The translations under genes and the position numbers were made by a program. Positions 58,533-64,000 of a stretch of 64,000 bases of DNA are shown piece after piece; within the stretch, counting starts at the first letter, position 1; each line of letters opens with the position of its first letter. This stretch comes from Pseudomonadota bacterium (lineage in GTDB: Bacteria; Desulfobacterota; Desulfobulbia; Desulfobulbales; SURF-16). The DNA lies in the NCBI GenBank assembly GCA_018816555.1, contig JAHIVT010000031.1, positions 1 through 64,000 on the forward strand. Reading direction: 5' to 3'. Under the pieces are notes generated by a model. The model was not told the DNA's origin. It saw nothing but the letters and a program-made list of their open reading frames with translations, and made no database searches.

Positions 58533-60572
58533 ATGAAAATAGTAAAGGCTGTGCTGATTGCCGCTGTGCTGATTGTCGTGCAGGCTTACGCCTTTTCCGT
58601 TTACGCGGGTCTCGGCTATATGCGTCTCAGTTATCTCGAAGGTGATGCCCAGATCATGACCCCTGAGGCGGGCCAGTGGGGACTGCTGTCGATCAATACA
58701 CCCATCGGTGAAGGTGATCAGATCTGGGTTCCCCAGGATGGCATAGCCGAACTGCAGCTCAACTCCGGAAGTTATATCAGACTTGACGGCAACACCTCTC
58801 TGCAGATACTTTCCATGGATGAGGATTCCTCGCAGTTTTATCTCTCCCAGGGCAGTGTTTATGTTCATTACGATGCGCCCCAGGGCAGCGTCATCCAGAT
58901 GGATAATCCTGATACTTCAACCCGGGCTTTTGACCGGGCGATTTTCAGGGTCGATGTCCAGGACCAGTTCTCGGATGTGTCGTGCTACAAGGGATACGTT
59001 GAAACGGAGAATCAGCTCGGTAATACCAGGGTAAACGCCGGTCAGACGGTGTCGCTCGGCAGGGATACCAACGGCGATATTGCTCCGCTTGGTCCGCCGG
59101 ATGAGTGGGACTTGTGGAACAGGGCAAGGCATGATGAACTTTTTCCGAGAAACGTCCCCGTGGCAGGTTCTTATCTGCCCTCCGAGCTCAGCCCCTATTC
59201 TTCTGAGCTGGGACGCAGCGGCAGATGGGTGCGGGTGCCGGATTACGGCAATGTCTGGACCCCGACGGCCTTTGTCGGTCCCAACTGGGCTCCCTACCGG
59301 CATGGCAGATGGATCTGGCGGGGCCATGATTATGTCTGGCTGTCCTCCGAGCCTTGGGGATGGGCGCCTTATCATTACGGCAGATGGGCTTTTGCCCCGG
59401 CCATCGGCTGGTTCTGGGTACCTCCTCATCACGGTTCCGTTTACTGGGGACCGGGCTATGTCGGTTGGACCAGGACAGAGGATTATGTGGGATGGGTACC
59501 GTTGGCGCCTGGTGAAATGTACTACGGACGGGGCTATTATGGTCGCAACAGTGTCAACATCACCCATGTCGATATCAAGCGGGTAAACGTCACCAAGGTT
59601 TATAAGAACGTTTATGTCAACAACGGGCCTACCATTGTCAGGCAGAAGAATTTTCATAGGGGTTTTCGGGATGATGATCATGTCGATACGAAGATCATTA
59701 AGGAAAAAATATTTGTCAAAAATCATATGAGACCGGGTACGCCTGATATAAAACCGTCAAGGGAGAGCTATTTTGTCTCGGACAAGCGGATTCCCGCGGA
59801 CAAAGCTCCTCCCCACCGGATAAAGGATGTGCAGGTAAAAGAGTTGAAACAGGCCCGCAAATTTATCAGGGAGAGGGATAAATCTGTTCTCCATCCAGGC
59901 AAAGCACCGAAGGCCCTGCAGCTCATCGCTGTTTCCACGCCGAGAACCCCTGGCAAGAAAAGAAACATGTCCCAGCACTTTATGCCGGAGGAACAGCGTC
60001 AGCCTGTAGCCCCTGATAATGGCCGTGGCCGGAAAGAGGAAAAGAAACAGGTGCAGGTTGAGGAGCAACGCCGGCCTGTAGCCCCTGATAATGGTCGTGA
60101 CAGAAAAGAGGAAAAGAAACAGGTGCAGGTTGAGGAGCAGCGCCGGCCTGTAGCCCCTGATAATGGCCGTGACAGAAAAGAGGAAAAGAAACAGGTGCAG
60201 GTTAAGGAACAGCACCAGCCCGCAGGCATTGATAACAACCGCGGCAGGAAAGTAGAGAAGGTGCCCGCACAGATAGAGCAGCAGCGTCAGCTTGCAGCAC
60301 CTGATACTGGCCACGGCCGGAAAGAGGAGCGGAAACAGGTGCAGGTTGAGGAGCAGCGCCGGCCTGTAGCCCCTGATAATGGTCGTGGCCGGAAAGAGGA
60401 GGGAAAACAGGTTCAGGTTGATGAGCAGCGGCAACCTGCCGGTTTTGATAGCGGTCATGGCGCAAAGGGCAAAAAGAAACAGGTTGATGAGCAGGGTCAG
60501 TCCGGCGCACCTGAATGCGGTCCCGGCCAGAAAGACGAATTCAACCCCGCCAAGTGTCCCCAGCGAAGGTAG
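58533..60572 (+). CDS. FecR-domain/DUF6600-like exported protein with charged C-terminal repeats
   Basis: This 679-residue protein has a signal peptide (MKIVKAVLIAAVLIVVQAYAFSVYA) and a FecR-like beta domain at about 35-175 (GDQIWVPQDGIAELQL, GSYIRLDGNTSLQIL). A Trp/Tyr-rich region of YxWxP-like repeats lies at about 220-330 (RWIWRGHDYVWLSSEPWGW, FVGPNWAPYRHG). The tail is basic and highly charged, with eight copies of a 24-residue repeat. Strong AAGGAGG ribosome binding site. An intrinsic terminator follows. It is probably a periplasmic or surface protein; its function is unknown. The tail reads open on the antisense strand too, which is a composition effect. Confidence 0.78.
   Translation: MKIVKAVLIAAVLIVVQAYAFSVYAGLGYMRLSYLEGDAQIMTPEAGQWGLLSINTPIGEGDQIWVPQDGIAELQLNSGSYIRLDGNTSLQILSMDEDSSQFYLSQGSVYVHYDAPQGSVIQMDNPDTSTRAFDRAIFRVDVQDQFSDVSCYKGYVETENQLGNTRVNAGQTVSLGRDTNGDIAPLGPPDEWDLWNRARHDELFPRNVPVAGSYLPSELSPYSSELGRSGRWVRVPDYGNVWTPTAFVGPNWAPYRHGRWIWRGHDYVWLSSEPWGWAPYHYGRWAFAPAIGWFWVPPHHGSVYWGPGYVGWTRTEDYVGWVPLAPGEMYYGRGYYGRNSVNITHVDIKRVNVTKVYKNVYVNNGPTIVRQKNFHRGFRDDDHVDTKIIKEKIFVKNHMRPGTPDIKPSRESYFVSDKRIPADKAPPHRIKDVQVKELKQARKFIRERDKSVLHPGKAPKALQLIAVSTPRTPGKKRNMSQHFMPEEQRQPVAPDNGRGRKEEKKQVQVEEQRRPVAPDNGRDRKEEKKQVQVEEQRRPVAPDNGRDRKEEKKQVQVKEQHQPAGIDNNRGRKVEKVPAQIEQQRQLAAPDTGHGRKEERKQVQVEEQRRPVAPDNGRGRKEEGKQVQVDEQRQPAGFDSGHGAKGKKKQVDEQGQSGAPECGPGQKDEFNPAKCPQRR
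59988..60551 (+). repeat. Eight 72-bp in-frame tandem repeats
   Basis: Units start at 59988, 60060, 60132, 60204, 60276, 60348, 60420 and 60486. All are 72 bp apart except the last step of 66 bp. Each encodes a variant of EEQRRPVAPDNGRDRKEEKK plus QVQV. Copies two and three are almost identical, which points to recent slippage or unequal exchange. Confidence 0.88.
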
Positions 60573-60603
60573 AAAAACAGCTTGGCATAGAAGCTGATGG
60601 CAG

Positions 60604-60631
60604 GAGGGTCGTTTCCGACCCTCTTTTTTTT
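60604..60631 (+). terminator. Intrinsic terminator after the FecR-domain gene
   Basis: GAGGGTCG (60604-60611) and CGACCCTC (60616-60623) form an 8-bp stem with a TTTC loop, followed by eight T. It stands 32 bases after the stop codon. Confidence 0.92.
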
Positions 60632-60697
60632 GCGCAGAAGTTGCAAAGCCAGCCAGAATTTGCAGAAGTGCTCTGCTCTCAACAGGCGGATTGCCGG

Positions 60698-61534
60698 TCA
60701 GTCCTGCTTGCCCCTGGCGCTCAGTAGCTTGTCCAGTTCATTGGCGATGAAGCCAAGGTGCATTTTTTCCTCTTCCGCCAGATGGACGAACATTTCTCTG
60801 CTATGCTGGTCAGGGCTTTTGCTGGCGATCCTGCTGTAGAGATCCTGGGCCTGGGTTTCAAGCATCATGGCCAGGAACAGGATGTCCTGCTGGTCATAGA
60901 GATGCTGCTGGAAGTGGTTTAAAATAGCCTCTCGGCTGAAGCCGCCTTCCATGATATTGCTCTGTTTGTCCACCCTGGGAATGTCCGCCTCGGATGGTTT
61001 GAAATCAGCGATCAGCTTGGCTTTGTGTTTGTCCTCAAAGCTTGCCAGCCGCAGAAGCAGATCCTTTTCTGCTGGGCTGTCGCATTTTTCCGCAAAAGCG
61101 AGATAAAGCTGCTGCAGGCCTTCTTCCATGGTGTAGGCCATGGTAAAGGCATCCTTGTATTCCCCTGAGGTGAAAAATTCCATACCCAGGGATTCCGGCC
61201 CTTTGGCCTTGAAACCGTTCCATGCCTTGATGCCGCCGGAAATGTTGTAAACTTCGCTGAAATTGCTACCCTGCAGCATCTGAGCGGCAGCCTTGCTGCG
61301 TCCGCCGATGGCACAGTAAACCAGGGTAGGTTTGGCAGGGTCCAGTTCGTTAATCCTGGACATCAGCTCCTTGACGGGAATGAGAATAGCGCCCGGCAGA
61401 TGTTCGAGTTCGTATTCCTTGGGTTGCCGGACATCGAGAAGCTGATAGCTGTCAGACGGGTTTTCCTTCAAAAAGGCGCGGGCCTCATCTGCAGACATGT
61501 TCTTAGATAGCTGAAATAAACTTTTCCAGTTCAT
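60698..61534 (-). CDS. Rhodanese-ferritin-like fusion protein
   Basis: This 278-residue protein has an N-terminal rhodanese domain (LLDVRQPKEYELEHLPGA, active-site Cys in VYCAIGGRSKAA). A C-terminal four-helix ferritin/rubrerythrin-like domain has ASFEDKHKAKL, MMLETQAQDLYSRIA and LAEEEKMHLGFI, providing Glu and ExxH ligands for a di-iron site. It lacks the rubredoxin Cys motif. Sulfur transfer coupled to iron or peroxide handling is a plausible role in an anaerobe. It is transcribed towards the FecR gene and stands alone. Confidence 0.88.
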   Translation of the reverse strand: MNWKSLFQLSKNMSADEARAFLKENPSDSYQLLDVRQPKEYELEHLPGAILIPVKELMSRINELDPAKPTLVYCAIGGRSKAAAQMLQGSNFSEVYNISGGIKAWNGFKAKGPESLGMEFFTSGEYKDAFTMAYTMEEGLQQLYLAFAEKCDSPAEKDLLLRLASFEDKHKAKLIADFKPSEADIPRVDKQSNIMEGGFSREAILNHFQQHLYDQQDILFLAMMLETQAQDLYSRIASKSPDQHSREMFVHLAEEEKMHLGFIANELDKLLSARGKQD

Positions 61535-61551
61535 TGCAATCCCTCTCGTGA

Positions 61552-61579
61552 AGTAAATAGTGAAAAGTAAAAAGTGAGA
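61552..61579. repeat. Four tandem heptamers, AGTGARR type
   Basis: AGTAAAT, AGTGAAA, AGTAAAA, AGTGAGA, between two minus-strand genes. Same family as the arrays at 54405-54439 and 54536-54571. Confidence 0.75.
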
Positions 61580-61636
61580 AGAGTGGTCTTCTGACTACTG
61601 AATTCTGAATTGACAGGTTAGTGGTGTATATCAAGA

Positions 61637-62872
61637 TTAAGGAGTGTTGGATAATTTTTCAAGCAGATTAACAACTTGATCCCGCAGATTTTTCGGCTGG
61701 TTCAGCATGACGACAAAGGGGATTTTGTCTTCTCCCCTGGGAAAATAGCCGGCATAACAGTAGACGCCGGTCAGGGTGCCTGACTTGATCAGTCGACCTT
61801 TGTCCATATGCAGCAAGTGGGCATAAGGCCGGAAGGCCTGCAGAATTTTTACCATGGTGGCGGGGGTGATCAGGTCGTTTCTGGACAGACCCGAGCCCTC
61901 AACCATAACGATCTGCTGCTCGTTTAAGCCAAATGAGGCAAGAAAGTTGCGGAAAACATCCCGGCTTTTCTGCCAAGTGGCCGGATAGCCTTTTTCCTTT
62001 GCCCCGCAGCTGAGAAAAAGCTGGTTGGCGATAAAGTTGTTGGAAAAGCGCAGCAGTCCGGCAATAACCTGCTCAAGGGGTTGGCTCGATGTGTGGGTCA
62101 GAATGAGTTTTGCCTCGCCGGGCACGGTTTTTCCGGTAATGACGCCCCGGCCTTTGATGCCAAGCCGTTTCTGCAGGCCGCGGAACAGTTCACCGGTGTG
62201 GATGAGGATGTCCTGGTGATCGTTGGTAAGATTGATCCGGTGGGTGCCGGCCGGCAGGTTTTTACCCAGGCGCAGCATGATGGGCAGGGTGGGGGTCTGC
62301 GCTTCGGCCGAGGAGATGGTACCGTCAGTGCCTTTGCGGAAGTTGATGGTGTTGAAGTTGGCGGCCAGGGCGCTGTTGGCCGCGTCATAGGGATTGAGGG
62401 TCTCGCTGCGGCCGTCTGCCTGATGCTCAAGCTGGAAGGCATCGGCATCGAGGAAAATATTGTTTATGGTGCCGACTCCCTGCTGCTGCAAGGTTTGCAG
62501 GATGACGGCAATCTCTTCGGAGGTGAGAAAGGGATCGCCATAGCCCTTGATATACAGATCGCTGTTGCCTGCCAGATAAAATTCCGTGCGGAAATGGAAA
62601 TCCTCACCCAGTATATGCAGGGCACCCAGGGATGTGACGATTTTCAGGGTGCTTGCCGGTACAAAAAAGGTATGCGCATTCTTAGCGGCAAGGGGATGGT
62701 CTTCCGGGCCGACCATATAACCGCCGTTGGCAATCAGGCTGTCGATTTTTTGCAGAATGGGCTTCTTTACCCCCCCGGCAGGGCAGGATGCGGCAAAGAT
62801 CAGGGTGAAAAGCAGAAAGCAAAAACAGGGCATTGCCGCATGCAGCAATGCCCTGTTTTTGGTTGGAATCAT
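61637..62872 (-). CDS. dacB: PBP4-type D-alanyl-D-alanine carboxypeptidase
   Basis: This protein of about 411 residues has a signal peptide (MIPTKNRALLHAAMPCFCFL to about residue 30, ending FAASC, a possible lipobox). The catalytic SxxK is in FVPASTLKIVTSLG, the SxN motif in LLRFSNNFIANQLF, and the KTG-like motif in GRLIKSGTLTGVYCYAG. It trims peptide side chains of peptidoglycan. ATG 62872 gives the best leader; TTG 62881 adds three residues, and ATG 62833 would lose the basic N-region. The first codons lie within a terminator-like hairpin (62821-62860). It follows trpB by 9 bases. Confidence 0.85.
   Translation of the reverse strand: MIPTKNRALLHAAMPCFCFLLFTLIFAASCPAGGVKKPILQKIDSLIANGGYMVGPEDHPLAAKNAHTFFVPASTLKIVTSLGALHILGEDFHFRTEFYLAGNSDLYIKGYGDPFLTSEEIAVILQTLQQQGVGTINNIFLDADAFQLEHQADGRSETLNPYDAANSALAANFNTINFRKGTDGTISSAEAQTPTLPIMLRLGKNLPAGTHRINLTNDHQDILIHTGELFRGLQKRLGIKGRGVITGKTVPGEAKLILTHTSSQPLEQVIAGLLRFSNNFIANQLFLSCGAKEKGYPATWQKSRDVFRNFLASFGLNEQQIVMVEGSGLSRNDLITPATMVKILQAFRPYAHLLHMDKGRLIKSGTLTGVYCYAGYFPRGEDKIPFVVMLNQPKNLRDQVVNLLEKLSNTP
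62821..62860 (-). terminator. Intrinsic terminator-like hairpin inside the 5' end of dacB
   Basis: Read on the minus strand: five A, then CAGGGCATTGC, an 8-base loop, GCAATGCCCTG, and five T. The 11-bp GC-rich stem is perfect and is extended by A-T pairs. It lies 22 bases after the trpB stop and inside the signal-peptide codons of dacB. It could act in both directions. Confidence 0.75.
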
Positions 62873-62881
62873 ATTGATCAA

Positions 62882-64000
62882 TTAAATCTTCGGCAGATTC
62901 TTGGTGGCTGCGGCGATGGCCTCTTCCGGGTAATCGTAGTTGTGCAGTTCGCCGGCGTAGTATTTCTCATAGCTTGACAGGTCAAGGAGTCCATGGCCTG
63001 AGAAGTTGAAGAGAATGGTCTGCGGATCATTGAGATCACGGGTGGCCTCAATGATTGCCGCCCGGATGGCATGACAGGTTTCCGGGGCCGGAATAATGCC
63101 CTCGGTCTGGGCAAAAAGCCTGCCCGCCTCGAAACATTCCATCTGATGCACGCTTATCGGTTCAATCAGTTTTTCCCGGACCAGGGCCGAGACAATGGGC
63201 GACATGCCGTGATAGCGCAGACCGCCGGCATGGATGCCCGGAGGAATGAAATCATGGCCCAGGGTGTACATATAGAGCAGGGGGGTCATGCGGGCGACAT
63301 CGCCGTAGTCATAGGCATAGACGCCGCGGGTCAGGGTGGGACAGGAGGCCGGCTCCACGCCGACAAAACGGATCTTTTTTCCTTCCAGTTTGTCTGTGAG
63401 AAAAGGAGTCATCATGCCGGCATAGTTGGAGCCGCCGCCGCAGCAGCCGATAACTACATCCGGATAGGCGCCGATCTTGGCCATCTGTTTCTTTGACTCA
63501 AGGCCGATGATGGACTGATGCAGAATGACGTGGTTGAGCACCGAGCCCAAGGCGTATTTGGTATCATCCCTGGTGGCGGCATCCTCCAGGGCCTCGCTGA
63601 TGGCAATGCCCAGGGAGCCGGCGGTGCCCGGCATATCCTCCAGGATTTTGCGGCCGAAGGCGGTATCAGGGCTCGGGCTGGCGACGATATCCGCGCCATA
63701 GGTGTTCATCATGATCTTGCGGTACGGCTTCTGGTCATAGGAGACGCGCACCATGTACACCTTGCATTCGAGGCCGAACTTATGGGTGGCAAAGGAAAGG
63801 GCGCTGCCCCATTGGCCGGCGCCGGTCTCGGTGGAGAGGCGTTTGACGCCTTCCCGCTTGTTGTAATAGGCCTGGGCCACCGAGCTGTTGGTCTTGTGGC
63901 TGCCGGAGGGTGAGACGCCTTCGTTTTTGTAGTAGATTTTGGCCTTGGTACCCAGGGCTTCCTCAAGGGCATAGGCTCGCACGAGGGGGGTGGGCCGCCA
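62882..64000 (-). CDS. trpB: TrpB2-type tryptophan synthase beta chain, cut at the window edge
   Basis: The visible 372 residues lack the N-terminus, which lies beyond the right edge: reading starts at [18 protein letters not shown]. The PLP lysine is in [19 protein letters not shown], followed by [17 protein letters not shown] and the phosphate-binding loop [12 protein letters not shown]. The sequence features ([34 protein letters not shown]) match TrpB2 rather than classical TrpB1. TrpB2 condenses indole and serine without needing TrpA. No other trp gene is in the window. Confidence 0.92.
   Translation of the reverse strand, partial: WRPTPLVRAYALEEALGTKAKIYYKNEGVSPSGSHKTNSSVAQAYYNKREGVKRLSTETGAGQWGSALSFATHKFGLECKVYMVRVSYDQKPYRKIMMNTYGADIVASPSPDTAFGRKILEDMPGTAGSLGIAISEALEDAATRDDTKYALGSVLNHVILHQSIIGLESKKQMAKIGAYPDVVIGCCGGGSNYAGMMTPFLTDKLEGKKIRFVGVEPASCPTLTRGVYAYDYGDVARMTPLLYMYTLGHDFIPPGIHAGGLRYHGMSPIVSALVREKLIEPISVHQMECFEAGRLFAQTEGIIPAPETCHAIRAAIIEATRDLNDPQTILFNFSGHGLLDLSSYEKYYAGELHNYDYPEEAIAAATKNLPKI

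Noticed and set aside
59757-60458. 233-codon antisense open frame over the FecR repeats
   Set aside because: Its Leu-rich repetitive translation simply mirrors the tandem repeats of the plus-strand gene.
1-64000. tRNA, rRNA or CRISPR arrays
   Set aside because: No tRNA-like cloverleaf with a GGTTCGA-type arm, no rRNA-like stretch and no regularly spaced repeats with unique spacers were seen on reading. The tandem arrays found are contiguous or coding.

Overview
The window looks like the chromosome of a deltaproteobacterium (Desulfobacterota), most likely a sulfate- or sulfur-metabolising member of the Desulfobulbales. This is an inference from gene content: an ADP-forming acyl-CoA synthetase, a biotin-dependent acyl-CoA carboxylase set of the propionate/methylmalonyl-CoA type, a haem-binding sensor, many c-di-GMP proteins, and a TrpB2-type tryptophan synthase. 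No rRNA, tRNA or CRISPR array was found.

Bases 163-8579 are an integrated mobile element of about 8.4 kb. It has split a chromosomal yjbQ gene: the 5' part lies at 8571-8702 and the 3' part at 1-164, both on the minus strand. The element carries a large serine recombinase, a small tyrosine recombinase, a P22 gp3-like small terminase, a family-A polymerase-like protein, a Cys-rich small phage protein, two exported or membrane proteins, and its own intact, diverged yjbQ. There are no capsid, portal, large-terminase or tail genes, so it resembles a phage satellite more than a prophage. Joining the two ends recreates an attP of two inverted half-sites placed symmetrically around a TT core. attP lies inside the 3' end of the recombinase gene, so integration changes the recombinase C-terminus. 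Excision would place the terminase arm directly behind the recombinase operon.

Bases 8998-15612 hold a LapA-like protein, the two subunits of an ADP-forming acyl-CoA synthetase, a CbpA/CbpM-like chaperone pair, an alpha-glucan phosphorylase and a beta-carbonic anhydrase. Bases 15904-22285 hold a PilZ-like protein and a complete cecR-ybhGFSR-type efflux operon with a 20-bp palindromic operator. Bases 22448-28253 hold a DUF4350-like/ParB-like pair, then a RibD-like reductase, a PP-loop enzyme, FolE2 and a CCA-adding enzyme. Bases 28349-33877 hold glycogen phosphorylase, an ExeA-like ATPase, a haem sensor and a TPR-OmpA protein.

Bases 33919-48926 are a signalling region: exonuclease plus cNMP/CBS/DUF294, two HD-GYP proteins, a GGDEF protein with a structured leader, a PilZ-PAS-PAS sigma-54 activator, and a PilZ / cNMP-methyltransferase / HD-GYP operon. 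Bases 48919-52759 encode carboxyltransferase, biotin carboxylase and biotin carrier. Bases 52799-58136 encode an AmmeMemoRadiSam operon in which the radical SAM enzyme has a twin-arginine leader and the Memo-AMMECR1 fusion has a Sec-like leader, pointing to a periplasmic version of this uncharacterised system. The remainder holds a FecR-domain repeat protein, a rhodanese-ferritin fusion, a PBP4-type peptidase and a TrpB2 cut by the window edge.
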